DNA of 64,000 nt. Origin: Liolophura sinensis. Its lineage: Eukaryota; Mollusca; Polyplacophora; Chitonida; Chitonidae. Positions 47,073-58,859 of this stretch are shown here, piece after piece (positions within the stretch are counted from its first letter, which is position 1; each line of letters begins with the position of its first letter). The position numbers and the translations under genes were made by a program. The notes under the pieces were generated by a model. The model did no database searches, was not told the origin of the DNA, and saw only the letters and a program-made list of their open reading frames with translations. The stretch covers positions 9,543,608 to 9,607,607 of the forward strand of contig NC_088299.1 in the NCBI RefSeq assembly GCF_032854445.1, given 5' to 3'.

Positions 47073-47444
47073 GTAAGAAAGTTAGAAAGTCAGAAGAGCG
47101 ATGCTGTTCAGATCTGTAGCCCTGAAACCTCATCCTGAAACAAGTTACATGCAAAATGCATCTGAATCGAAAGTTGAGCTCTAAAGAAGCTTTATGTTTT
47201 CATATACATACAGGCCGAATTTTTTCCTTAATTTTCATACACATTTTTGTGTAAATAGTTCTTATACAAATTCAACAGTAATATACCAGGTACTGTTAAA
47301 AATTTTTCTAAATTATGTGTTGTGATTCAAAATAATTTGCACAGAAATAGCTAGAATGGTGTACCACAGAAAGCGGAAAAATGTGTCTAGGCATTATAAT
47401 ACTCTGCAAAGTAAAGAAATTATACTGTTGAAAGGAGTATTTAA

Positions 47445-47661
47445 TCAACGTTCCAGTAGCAGTGAGTTCAAATCCAGCTGATGCTGGCTTCCTCTCCGAC
47501 CGTACGTGGGAAGGTCTGGCAGCAACCTGCGGATTATCATGGATTTCCCTCCCCCCCAGACTCTGCCCAGTTTCCTCCCACTATAATGTTGGCCACTATC
47601 ATATCAGTGAAATATTCTTGAGCACTGCGTAAAACACCAATTAAATAAAGAAATAAATAAA
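47445..47661 (+). mobile_element. SINE family B, near full length
   Basis: The head region keeps the B box gtgagttcaaatccagctga. The body follows: tgctggcttcctctccgacc gtacgtgggaaggtctggca gcaacctgcggattatcatg, gactctgcccagtttcctcc, ataatgttggccactatcat, gaaatattcttgagcactgc, and the tail caccaattaaataaagaaat. The best representative of the family in the window. Confidence 0.9.
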
Positions 47662-47999
47662 GTTTCGTCAACATTATTATGAACCTATTGGCTAAGAACA
47701 GCCAGGGAGGATACAGAAAAGAATCACGAAGTTCTTCAAAAAATACATGTACATAAATTACTTCGGCATTGAGTTATTTGTCAGCCACACAGTGAATGCT
47801 TTTCTGAGGAAGAATTTCACAAAATAGTCGCATGAATAATTGTGTAGCATGCTTGAAAATGTTGGAAGTACATGTAATGTTTTACATATCCGCCTATAAC
47901 ACTTCTCTTCGGTTACAAGTGACCACTGGATTGGCAAAAAGGTGTAATTTATTTGTAATCACGTGCATGTTTTACACTATTATGAGTCTCTCATTGCTG

Positions 48000-48225
48000 G
48001 CCTGATGCTGTTGTTACGCCCTTTCACCAGTGAGGTCACGTGTTCAAATCCAGCTCTGGCAGGTTCAGGTGTGGCCTTAAGTCAGTAGGTTTATCAGGTA
48101 CCTGGTGAAGGGAGGTAGTTCCAGGCTCTTTGGTTTCGTGCATCCGTAAACCTGATTGCGATTATACCGGTGAAAAATCCATGGCATTAATTATGAATGA
48201 CAAAAATATAAAAGTACACAGATAG
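48000..48225 (+). mobile_element. SINE family B relative, diverged
   Basis: tgttacgccctttcaccagt gaggtcacgtgttcaaatcc agctctggcagg keeps a B box; the body is strongly changed (ctttggtttcgtgcatccgt) and there is no A-rich tail. Confidence 0.6.
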
Positions 48226-49485
48226 GTTTTTTGTTTTGTGTACTAGGGGTATCTAATGATCAGCCAAGATTCCAATTAATTTTTGAGACATTTGATGTGC
48301 TCTTTTTAGCTAATATGTGTAAGTGTTACAGCAATACACAATTTATCTTTTCTCTTGTTTTTTTGTTCAACTAATGAAGAACGATGCAGGTATCAAAAAA
48401 AAAACCTTGGAAAAAAAATTATTTTAGCACGACTAAGATGTATCTTAAAAATAAGAATAACAGTGACAATCGATTACATGCATTTCTGTGTACACTGTAC
48501 TTTAGAATACATTTGTAACTATCTCATTGGCAATTTATGAACAACATCCACTTGCCAGGGACAGCTGGCCTCCTGAAAGCGACGTTGTACTTCAAATGTT
48601 CTAACCCAAGGTTGAGGATAGAAGTGTTAGGGAAAACAACAGCCTAATATCTTTTGTCAACGTTCAGGGCCGGCTCATGCTGGTCCAGGATGAGCCATTG
48701 TTTGGTTAAGCCAACCTGCTACCTTTAACAGGATTTTGAATTTACAACGTCACATTTGCCATAGATCTTTGAGATTTAGACCGAAACTGAAGCCTATGGG
48801 TTTTAAGAGTGGAAACCTGGCATGGGGACAGTCTGAGCTGCCGACATTAGGTGCAGATCTGTGTTTTTGTAATGCTTTTGCCTATTCACCTCCTGCCTAT
48901 TCACCTCCAAACACCTGTTGTAGTATTGACTGAATAATTTAGAAAAGACTAACCTGCTAACTGCCTGAAATTATGTCCATTTAAGTATCTACTGTGGACA
49001 TGAGAGGATACTGTAGATGTGGAAAACATTTGCTTACATGTTATTGAGGAATGGCATATATCAGTGTGTCGATTTACATTGTAGCTCAAGAAAGTACATG
49101 TACTTACACACTATATACATTGTAATACTATGAAGGCTGGATATAATGAAGTGTGTCTCAGTCTCTCTGCTAGTTTTGGCAATTAAGGGATAATGACACG
49201 TTATACAGCTATGCTGCCAGCTTATGTTAATGTAATTTTCTGTAAGTTCTTGTTGACACTCAGTCTCCAGAATTGCTTGGCCCAGTTGAATGATGTTTCA
49301 TATCTTAGTCCACTGATCAGTCTCTTAGACCTGACAAGATTTTGGTCAGCATTGCACTTGACCTTTAACCAAGGTCGCCCAAGGTCAAAGCTCATATTTG
49401 GCTCATTGACTATCGTGAAGAGCAAAAGAGCAAAGAGGTTCTGGTTAGAGTAAATATGACCTGAAGTTCTGTTACATAAGGTGAT

Positions 49486-50065
49486 TTCATTGGATACTGG
49501 TATATGATTGGATACTGGTATATGATTGGCATATGATTGAATACTGGTATATGATTGGATACTGGTATATGATCGGTATATGATTGGATACTGGTATATG
49601 ATTGGATACTGGTATATGATTGGATACTGGTATATGATCGGTATATGATTGGATACTGGTATATGATTGGCATATGGTTGAATACTGGTATATGATTGGA
49701 TACTGGTATATGATCGGTATATGATTGGATACTGGTATATGGTTGGATACTGGTATTTGATTGGATACTGGTATGTGATTGGTATATGATTGGATACTGG
49801 TATATGGTTGTATATGACTGGATACTGGTATATGATTGGCATATGATTGAATACTGGTATATGATTGTATATGATTGGATACTGGTATATGATTGGCATA
49901 TGATTGGGTACTGGTATATGGTTGGATACTGGTATTTGATTGGATACTGGTATATGATTGGCATATGATTGGATACTGGTGTATGATTGGATACTGGTAT
50001 ATGATTGGCATATGATTGGATACTGGTATATGGTTGGATACTGGTATATGATTGGATACTGGTTA
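49486..50065 (+). repeat. 18/29-base compound minisatellite
   Basis: Built from atgattggatactggtat (18 bases) and an 11-base add-on atgattggcat or atgatcggtat. More than 20 units in mixed order. Three minus-strand frames stay open through it (up to 287 codons) only because the units lack stops. Confidence 0.95.
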
Positions 50066-50392
50066 GTCTGTTCATCTACCATCAAAAGTGTTTTTATATG
50101 ATTTTTTCCCCAGTCAGACTGGAGTTGTCAAACAGTCACAGCCTTGATTTGCCATCACAATTTGATCTTGCAGTTTTCTGACCTTAGCCAAATACATGTC
50201 GATGTTACACATGAAATTTTGCGACTACAAGCAGCAGATTGTGTATACGCTTACATGTACATGTTACAGTTTCCAGTGTTGCATTCATACTTTGATCTGG
50301 TGCTTACAGTGCACAGAAAATTGGTAAAATTATTTAGCCATTTGATCAGAGAAGAAATCGAATCTGATCGCTTGTTTACGTTTTTGCTGTAG

Positions 50393-50569
50393 GCTAAAAG
50401 TCGGCTGAGATCTCAAAAAGAGCGTCAGAGTACAAGTAGTCCTGACAATATAGACAGCCCTGTGAATAGTTCCTGCAGCTCGCAGAAAAACGGCAGTGGC
50501 AGGAAGTCCCCCAGCAATCTGAGCACGTGCAGTAGCAGTAGCACGGACAGAGACAAAAGTTCTACAAAG
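50393..50569 (+). CDS. RERE: Atrophin exon j: Ser-rich disordered linker
   Basis: A 59-codon exon, phase 0-0: AKSRLRSQKERQSTSSPDNI, then a Ser/Asn/Lys-rich sequence ending DRDKSSTK (residues 365-423). It corresponds in position to the vertebrate segment after MRTR (RSRGS...SPDGRTSP...). Composition suggests disorder with several Ser-Pro phosphorylation sites. Acceptor tttttgctgtag, donor aag|gtatgg. Sequence conservation is low, so the call rests on frame, splice sites and position. Confidence 0.88.
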
Positions 50570-52381
50570 GTATGGGTCACTCTGCTACACTGGCTTGTAA
50601 GATTTTCCATGAATCTGTAACTTGGATATAGTCCATTTATGTGAAGCAGAAGTGCAAAGAAAGGCTTGCTTCATACAGGCTTGTTCATATATCTAACCAC
50701 CATATTTGACTGTGTCTATATATGTATTATGTGCAGGGAATATGTCAGGTGGAAGAAAATGACAACTGACAGTTTTTTCTCTCTCCCCAAATGACGTTTA
50801 ACACATGATATGAATTTCATCTTTCTAGATTGAAAATCAAAACGGTCCAAGATCCCCCAAAATCTGTATGCTTCCTGTTTTACCAGTGTTAACAAGAATG
50901 ATGGACACACACCTATAAAGTTGCTGTAAGCAATGGAAGCATATAGATTCATTGCTGTGGTATTTATTTGGCCAAAGAATCGGCGAAAAAAATTTGAAAG
51001 AATTGATCACAATTTACACTGAATTTGTGTTAGGCTGTTAGATGGCAGTGAATGAATACATGAAGCCGCAGTATGTTCAAAGACATGCTGAAGAATTGTG
51101 CAGATTGAGGCTTGGAAGAAGTCACATAGCTCAGATAAGATGATGGCTCAGCGAAACAAAAAATATTGTTTTCATTTCTCTGCTGTCAGAATCCATCTGA
51201 AGAATAATGTTGTCTTTGAAGTACGAAATTATGTGGACTATTTGGGATGTCGTCCATAGAAAACCGCTTGTGTCTGAGCCAGATGGGTGGAAGGGGAAAG
51301 CTTCTGTTCAGAGGTCGACCACGGAACACCATGAATTTACAAGCACCCAGATCGTAAAATTAAAAGAAGGAAGCATTTCAGGGAAAAATATATACTTTAG
51401 CAGTGTGTATGTAATCCTAATTGTGCAACAGATCAAGAGAATGATTTTGAAACATGAGCAAGCCTAGGGCGAGATAAATCTTCTCTGCAGGAACGTTAGG
51501 TCTTCTCAGCAGGAACACAAAGCTAGGCCAAAGGTTTCTGAAGGTGTTAGCTTCCCAGTTTAGATGAATCGGCAGAAAAATGCTGGTGATGCTTTCTTGA
51601 CGGAAAGATGCATAGACTGTGTCAACAGGAGAGGCACCTGAACAAAAGATTACAGCGATATCTGAGCTTTAGCGTGAGCAAATCCGCCAGCATTTTCACG
51701 GTGATGCCAGCTAAGAAGGCCTCTCCACTGAGGGCTGAGGAAAAGTAGAGTGTCTATTGATTTACTGCGAGGTAGAACTCCCCACAAACTCCCAACCTGC
51801 TCTTGTATGAGCTCAGAAGCATTTACACTACCATTAGGTTTTATTTACCCCCAAGGCTGAGTGCAGGCGGCACTGGCGAAGAGACGGACCAGTCCCCTTG
51901 TTGAAGCAGAGTCAGAAATGGCTGTCTCTGGTATAATCCAGCTGTACGGTAGTTGTCCATGTTGTGATCTTTTTAATTGGGTGGTCATGACAAGAGGCCT
52001 TGCTGAGTTCTGTCCCTTTAGTCGGCTATCGTCCCTTGTGCATTTGAAATCTGGTTTCATGTTTCTCTAGGTCGGCTGCATTATATTTAGTGCCAGGTCT
52101 TAGGAGCATGTTTTTTGTTATTGAGTGAAATTATTGGATGCTAGGATTCATGTCTTTCCTGGACATCTGCCATCAACATATGGGTACATGTGCTGACATC
52201 TTATGCATTTCTTTACACAATACACTGTAATTTTAGAAGGCTATTGGGTGGAGTGGTTGGGTGTGATTTTAATGGTGTGACTGTTATGTCTTTTGATGTG
52301 CAGAATTGTTAAGCCAAAGTGAGGAACATATGATGCCACATGCAGGCTACAAGTTAAAATGTAATGTCATTTTTTTTTTAG
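50570..52381 (+). other. Intron 10 (1.8 kb)
   Basis: 51000-52080 is unique, moderately GC-rich and free of recognised repeats (gatgatggctcagcgaaaca, gaggtcgaccacggaacacc, caggcggcactggcgaagag), a possible regulatory block. The rest is AT-rich. Confidence 0.6.
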
Positions 52382-52471
52382 AAATCTGTCAAAGACATAG
52401 CAGAGAAAGGTACAAAAAGGCATTTGGATAATGACAGTGAAGACAAACACTCCAAGAAGAAGAAGTCTCAG
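52382..52471 (+). CDS. RERE: Atrophin exon k: Lys-rich linker
   Basis: Thirty codons, phase 0-0: KSVKDIAEKGTKRHLDNDSE then DKHSKKKKSQ (residues 424-453). It resembles in position and composition the vertebrate segment KSAKKVKEE...[20 protein letters not shown]. The terminal KKKK is a second nuclear-localisation candidate. Acceptor is a long T run ending ttttag, donor cag|gtatgc, followed by another T run of about 14. Could be a cassette exon because its removal keeps frame. Confidence 0.87.
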
Positions 52472-53414
52472 GTATGCAAGGGTTTCTTTTTTTTTTTTTT
52501 AGAACACCAAAGACAGTTTTGTGACCTTGTTTTGTTGTGACCTTGTTTTGTTGTGACCTTGACCTTGATTTTTTAAGCAGGACGGAGTTGGCGCGTGTGA
52601 TGTTAGAAACATTTAGGAGCTACTGCCTAGTTAGAGGCTAAACATCTGCCATTTTCAAAAGAGTGTGGCTTTGGTGTGATCAGTAATGCCAATAAAATAT
52701 ATGAATATGTAATTCTTTCAATGTTGTTATAAGAGACATGGGCACTTGATGTAAGTTAAATATAAGAAAGAAAATCTGCAGAATTAGTGCATGTAGATTA
52801 TGAACTTTGGGGGTCTTATTTTGTTATATATTGTAGTAAAAGTACTTTGTATGGGCTGGGGTGTAAGTATTGTTACGATTCATCCAAATACGAATGCAAA
52901 AAATTAACCAATCAGAGTGCTTGTCATGGTTTGATCACAAAGAAAAGTTAGTTAGTATGTTTTTTCTTCCATTGAAATTCTGTAGGACTAAACTCCGATT
53001 AAAATGTAAAATGGAGTGTAATCAGTGAAGGTGTATTGGTGAAATTTGATTAACAGTCAGAGGTCAGGCAGACGCACTTGCCCCACCCATAAAACACAAC
53101 CATCATGTGAGAGGATCATTCTTGCGTATGCTTTCAGACAACAGTCATATACAGGTGCCCTAAATGATACGAGAGTGCATTTTTAGAGGCAAATAAATGT
53201 CACAAAAGCATATTATTGATGCTGAAACTTACAATTTTCCAGTAGAATATCACTCGATCTTCCAAGCAAGCCTGTAAACACCTTTTGGAAATCAATAGAA
53301 CTCTCAGTTAGGAAAAAGGGGCAAGTTAGTCATGGATGAAATTTGTGGTCATTAGGGGTAAATGGACAAAAATGGCAGGATGATGTGGTTTTGACCCGAA
53401 ATCCTCTGTTACAG
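52472..53414 (+). other. Intron 11 (943 bases)
   Basis: Contains a three-copy 17-base repeat (gtgaccttgttttgtt) at 52516-52566. Nothing else recognised. Confidence 0.75.
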
Positions 53415-53504
53415 GAAAGGTCAGATTCTGAATCCTGTTCTGACAGCAGCAGTGTATCTGGAAATGAGGAAAATGGCAACGAGGGTGATATTGAAAATAA
53501 TCAG
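53415..53504 (+). CDS. RERE: Atrophin exon l: acidic Ser-rich linker
   Basis: Thirty codons, phase 0-0: ERSDSESCSDSSSVSGNEEN then GNEGDIENNQ (residues 454-483). The vertebrate equivalent is the acidic [24 protein letters not shown] stretch. Acceptor tctgttacag, donor cag|gtgaga. Exons k and l are both exactly 90 bases and phase 0-0, so any combination of them can be skipped in frame. Confidence 0.87.
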
Positions 53505-53995
53505 GTGAGACAATTTGTTGAACTCAAGGAAGGTACATATTGATCTGCATGTAGCTCAAACAAAATTTAAATGAAAAACGGAGAGAAACAATATGTGTGT
53601 ATGAGTATGTGAAACAAGTGTGTACCGATGGCTCTGGGGTCTTGGGAGAAATGAAGGAGCTTCTAACTTACACATCTGCTGTTAGTACTATAGCCTCAGT
53701 TGTCGAAATTTGAAATGTGTGCTGATTGGTTGGAAGTGGCCAAAGAAAGTGGGGGGGATTGATTGATTGATTGATTGATTTTTTCTAATCACCAATACAC
53801 TATATATATATTATACAGAGGTGTACCAATATAGGACAGTATTGGCGGGAATAAAGTTCCACAGAGCTTGATCTATCCCAAAATAGTTATTAATTAATAA
53901 CAATGAGGTACACATGACAGACGACTGTATTTTTTTTTTCATGTGTAGAAAAGTATGTTATGATGTCTCATTTTTGTCTGTCTTCTGGTTTCTAG
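53505..53995 (+). other. Intron 12 (491 bases)
   Basis: Carries a (ttga)n microsatellite of about 6 units at 53757-53781 and nothing else recognised. Confidence 0.8.
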
Positions 53996-55032
53996 GATGA
54001 TTTAACGAGTTCCAGCCCTGCTAGCAGTATACCAAGTCCAGAGGAAAATGAAGGGGAGTTCACAAAATCTGACGCCACAATACCTCTGTCTCAAATCAAA
54101 CGCGAGAGATCAGAAACGCCGACAGGTCGTGCTGTAGAGCCTACAGTCGCAAATATCATACCAAAAGTCGAACCGCAAGAAGAATGTGACAAGCCCCGCC
54201 TCGTTGCACCCATTCCGACACACCCGGACAAACTGTCTCCCCTGATCAGTCGACCTGTAATGTCTGACAGATTGTCTCCTGCTGTACATAGCTCGGCCTC
54301 GCCATTACAACATCTCCCACATCCGCCACCACTACAGCCATTACATTCAACGGACAAACCCCCGTCGCACTGGACAGAGGCCCACCATGGGGACCACATG
54401 CCACGTCACATCAGTTCGGAGTTGGCCAACCAGCATGCACATGACCACATGGCGCCTAAGCTTCAGCCTCATGTACCGATCCCACCACTGCAAGGGTCGC
54501 CTCACCCTCATGCACAGCTACTACAACAACAGCGCTGCCGGTCGCCCCCCTCACCGGCATCTTCCCGGTCGCCGGCTCCACAGCGTCCTCCTAGTCAGCA
54601 CTCATTGACGCCTACAGCAGATTCCATGCACACTCCACCCCCATCCCTGTCACAAGTCGCGCCTCCCCCACTCCAACCCCCATTGCTGGCCTCCCAGGCT
54701 CATCCGCCCCCACACCCTCACCCCTTGTCCCAACCTCATCTCCACTCCCCACAGCAGCCCCCTCCACATATACCACCACCCCTTCTTCACCACCAGAATG
54801 CGCTGCCACCGCCGCCCCCACTCCAGCCCCTCATTCCAAAGCGTCCTGAGCCTGGAGCTGAGGATCCTGAGGGTGGGGTAAAGCCTGATGTTAGCGTGTG
54901 TATCAAGCAGGAGCCCATGTCGCCTCGACGTGTGGAGGGTGAGGATTCGGAAGAGGAGATGACAGGACCACCAAGTCCCGGACCAGATCCCACCCCTTGC
55001 AGGGAAGAGCTCCTGCGAAGTAAAAATGCTAT
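53996..55032 (+). CDS. RERE: Atrophin exon m: large Pro/His/Gln-rich repression region
   Basis: The longest exon (1,037 bases, 345 codons, residues 484-828). It opens DDLTSSSPASSIPSPEENEG, matching the family block S.SIPSP.(D/E)NE. It then has LSQIKRERSETP, repeated KLSP/RLSP Ser-Pro motifs and about 200 residues dominated by Pro, His, Gln, Leu and Ser. It closes with GGVKPDVSVCIKQEPMSPRR and an acidic block. IKQE fits the psi-K-x-E sumoylation motif and sits where vertebrate RERE has QIKEE. The low-complexity middle is typical of atrophins but contains no long polyglutamine tract. Acceptor ggtttctag, donor at|gtaagt. High-GC open frames on the opposite strand here are composition shadows. 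Confidence 0.93.
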
Positions 55033-55155
55033 GTAAGTAAGCTCTGTCATGTATGTGTCGTGTATCTCACTGCCCCTGGGGTCTTGGTAACAATGATTCC
55101 CGTGATAAAGCCTTTATTAAATGGCAAGGAGATATCTTCCAACAAAATAGCTACT

Positions 55156-55345
55156 GCATTTCACCTTAAGTTTGGTATTTTTGATTTGGATGCTGTATAG
55201 GGTCACTCAAGAGGTTTTTGCGAATTTTGATTAATGTCTAATCCAGAAAGCTTAAGTGTTGGCATCATCGATTCTGATTAGCTTGATGAGGAGATAGGTA
55301 AGTTCAGCTGAAGCATTGCTTAAGCTGAATTTTAGGTATGGTACA
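55156..55345 (+). mobile_element. MITE family D, decayed copy in intron 13
   Basis: gcatttcaccttaagtttgg matches the left end; gattaatgtctaatccagaa and agcttaagtgttggcatcat match the interior of 12890-13047. The right end is uncertain. Confidence 0.5.
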
Positions 55346-55519
55346 TTTTGTAACAGTCAGTCAGTGTCAATTCCGTATCCCTTTCGCTGAAATACAGAAA
55401 GTTGATAATGAGGTTTTTCTCTGAGGAGCAGCACCCTCCTCAGAAAGACGCACATGCATGAAATGCTGGCATTTAACTGTCATGTGGATTTTACATTAGT
55501 CAGTCATCTTTTTTTGTAG

Positions 55520-55730
55520 ATTCCTTCGTCTGTTGAATAGAGGATATAACTCTTGTTCCCGATGTGATGTTGTGTTTAAACCACCTCCGGATTCCAAACT
55601 GGCCAAAAAACGGGATGAAAGGGAACGAAAGTCTTCAGTATCCAGTAACAGCAACCCTGTGTCAACATCAACATCTTCCACCACATCGTCAACGACATCA
55701 TCTACGCATGCCAAAGAGGAGAAAACTCAT
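55520..55730 (+). CDS. RERE: Atrophin exon n: GYNSC / SKLAKKR block and Ser-Thr tract
   Basis: After a split Ile codon it reads FLRLLNRGYNSCSRCDVVFK, PPPDSKLAKKRDERERKSSV and a Ser/Thr run ending THAKEEKTH (residues 830-899). (D/N)RGYNSC.R.D..F.P...SKLAKKR is the atrophin-family C-terminal domain entry. Here Thr of the vertebrate ARTD is Cys (SRCD), giving a CxxC-like pair. The Ser-Thr tract comes from an impure aca/tca codon repeat, a likely length-variable site. Acceptor ttttttgtag, donor cat|gtaagt. Confidence 0.94.
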
Positions 55731-56959
55731 GTAAGTATTGCACTTGAATGTTGGTTTTGGTTCGCTAGATTTGGCCTTATCTAGTGCTGGTCAGTGAGGT
55801 ACGGGGAAAGTTTCCTCTCACATCAGATGGTTCCGCAGGGAACTAGGATTTCCATGTTACAAATCTATTGTTGTTCAAAGTGAAACAGGTTGCATGCTGT
55901 GATGTAGCATTTTCGCACTGTCGCTTTAAGCCAGTTAAAACAGTCGTGGAACGTTTTCTGTCACTGAATTGATGTCATGCGTCCCACTACAGACTTCTGC
56001 CTGTAGCCCATTATTCAAAAACTCAGTTCTCTCAAACACAAAATTAAACAAACAAAGCAGTGAAGGGGGGGAGGGGAGGATCTGTGGTTGGCCACTTTGA
56101 ATAGTACATTTGTAGAACTGGTTTTAATATAACTTGTTGTATGAATGTTTTGAGTAACACCATTATGAATAAAGTTGAGATGCATTTAATTATATTTGCC
56201 AGGATAAAATGGTAGAGAGATAATGTCCTTCTGTTTTAGATGCTCAGATGATGGGCAAGTCCCCTCTCCTGTATGTTAAGGTCTTAACTGTGTTAGGAGG
56301 GGAACATTTTTCTCGCCTAAAATGATTTGGGACACAAGCTTTGTAATGTATTCATTCTTACTTTTGTGAAGTAGAGCCAAGAAAGTGCAGTGCTAGATTA
56401 AAGAAGCTTTCTCTGAGTACAGAACTCATCAAGGGGAAAAATATTGTAGTCGTGATCTAAATTTTGTCATTTGCTCTTCTAACATGTCTAATTGTTTCAT
56501 TATATGAAGCCCAGCCTTCTTTTAATATAAACGTTCGTAAGGGATTCAGATGTAATTGAGCTCTTTAAAATCTGCAAGATTGTGGACAAAGCTCAGGTGT
56601 AAATTGGCATAATTAGTTGCCTTTCGTAATTAATTATGAATGTAAGTCTTGTCACATTTTGTGTGGTGTGCCATGAATTTTTGTCAACCTAATTACAATC
56701 AGACTGATACAGGAAAAAGATTGCACTGGGCAGAGTTTTTGGTGAGAATATTTCATTTTGGAAGACACGACCAGAACTCACCATCTGGCTCATTATTTTG
56801 GTTCATGAGGAAAAATGTCATGACATTAGAGAACTTGATTAGGTACAGTGTATAAATGATTAATCCACCATTGTGGGTCTGATAATATTTGGTTTTATCC
56901 TGCCTGCCCTTTAAGTGCCCCCCTGCCCATAAAGACATGTATAGCATAGATTTATCAGG

Positions 56960-57305
56960 ATGAGTGCATATGGAAGGCAATGCTAAATTTGTATCTGTTT
57001 CTGGTTACATATGGCAGGCAGTGCTAGATTTGTTTCTAGTTACATATGGCAGGCAATGCTAGATTTGTATCTGTTTCTGGTTACAAATGGCAGGCAGTGC
57101 TAGATTAGTTTCTCTTTGTGGTTACATATGGCAGGCAGTGCTAGATTTGTATCTGTTTCTGGTTACATATGGCAGGCAATGCTATATTTGTTTCTGTTTC
57201 TGGTTACATATGGCAGGCAATGCTAGATTTGTATCTGTTTCTGGTTACATATGACAGGCAATGCTAGATTTGTTTCTGTTTTTGGTTACATATGGCAGGC
57301 AATGT
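56960..57305 (+). repeat. 41-base minisatellite, about 8 copies
   Basis: Unit catatggcaggcaatgctag atttgtatctgtttctggtta, with one shortened copy near 57020. Confidence 0.92.
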
Positions 57306-58859
57306 TTTGTTTTTTTCCAGTATGAAATTAAGATGATATTTACAGTTTTCGTTCACACACATATTTATGGTGTTTCAAGGCTAAGTAGACGTCACTTAGA
57401 GAACAGACTTCATCAGTGAGCCGAGATTCTCCATTATGTCGAAATGATCATATCAGTTTGTTATAAAATATCAGCTTAACACAGTCTTCAGAAGGTTCTT
57501 TATTGGTGCTAAGTGATTGGCCTAAAATGTAATATCAAGTATTCTAGTATTAACAGTATTAAAGTTGGCACTTTATGGTACAAACTGTATGGTTGTAAGT
57601 ATCTAAATATTAGTCATCAGTAGACAAGGGTTTGACTTTAGACAAAGTTTAAAATTATATGATTTAAAGTGAACATAAAGTCTGCCACTAACATATAGGA
57701 CACAGATATCACAGAAAGATATGTAAAAAGTTCTATTAAGTTCAGCATTGGGGATGTGACACTGATGGACAATTTGTTCCGAGTAGCCATGGTGTATGAG
57801 CTTGGCCAATCGCTAGCGCTGAAAGTGTCATGTGATAATTAGCTGTCATGTCAAAAAATCTATTAGCTCTCAGTTGTCAGTGTGGTTTCATGTAGTGGAT
57901 AGACAAATATTGATGCAATAAATTGGATTTTGCAGTTAGATTATGTGCTGAACTGATGCATTTTGAACCACGCATTTCTAAACAGTTAACTGAGAATGGC
58001 TGCCAATGTCACAATGCGTACATGTTGGGCAGGAGACTGCAGTAACTTGTCTTAGCTATTCTCAGCAAAGTCAGAATTATTGCAAAAATATCTTTCCGAA
58101 ATCTACATGAAAGAGTCTCTTATAAATCCGAAGGTCCTGCTATGTTCGGTAAATTCATTGGCATGGGTACAGTGAGCTAGGCCTAATGCTTACCCCCATG
58201 CAGGTCTAAGACCAGAACAAGCAGGAGCGCTAAAACACAACGTTTGTGCCCATGAGGATCGCCCAGACGGAGCGCCTGGCTAAAAGAAACATCGGCCCTT
58301 TAAAACTGAACAGAACTGGTACTCTTGGGTTGGGTGTCAGGCATTTCTGTTCGTATTTTCTCATTGGCATATTGTTTAATACCGATGATACGGCAGAGTT
58401 TATAGGTTATGTGACATCACTCTAGATAGCTATAACATGACAAAATGGCGTCACCAATGGAGTGGCTTGGTACTGATGATCATTTGCAATTTATTTTGTT
58501 TATTAGAGGTGTAGAATTTATAAATATTTTTTGAAAATTTCTGGTATACTGCTTTTTTAATCAGTTCGGCTTTAGTGGCTGACCTCATGTTCACTGGCAA
58601 CAGTGAGGAAGTGTTACATCAAAACAAAGATACTGAAAGTTTAACTTCATAAACTGCATATTGTGTCTAGATTTTAAGTGATAAATTGCCTTGTGAAATT
58701 AATTCCTGTTTTCTTTGCAAAGGACGAGTAAGCATTAAGCAGTGCTAGCCTTTTGTAGCTAGTCCTGGTTTTCAACCAGGTTTTGTACCACTACATGTAG
58801 CTCTGATTGGGACACGCTCTCTTTGTCAGCTTCTTTGTGTGGCTAGTTCACCAAAGAGG

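Larger units (their letters stand above)
47073..50392 (+). other. Intron 9 (3.3 kb)
   Basis: Holds two SINE family B copies (47445, 48000) and the large 18/29-base array (49486-50065). Other stretches (47100-47440, 48230-49480) are AT-rich with nothing recognised. Confidence 0.78.

Noticed and set aside
49222-50085. 287-codon minus-strand open frame (longest in the window)
   Set aside because: Entirely the 18/29-base array (repeating IPVSNH/YQYPI text). Three frames are open at once, which is a repeat artefact, not coding.
54091-55050. GC-rich open frames on the minus strand opposite the Pro-rich exon
   Set aside because: Shadows of Pro/His codons (Gly/Ala/Val-rich readouts); the + strand frame has homology and matching splice phase.
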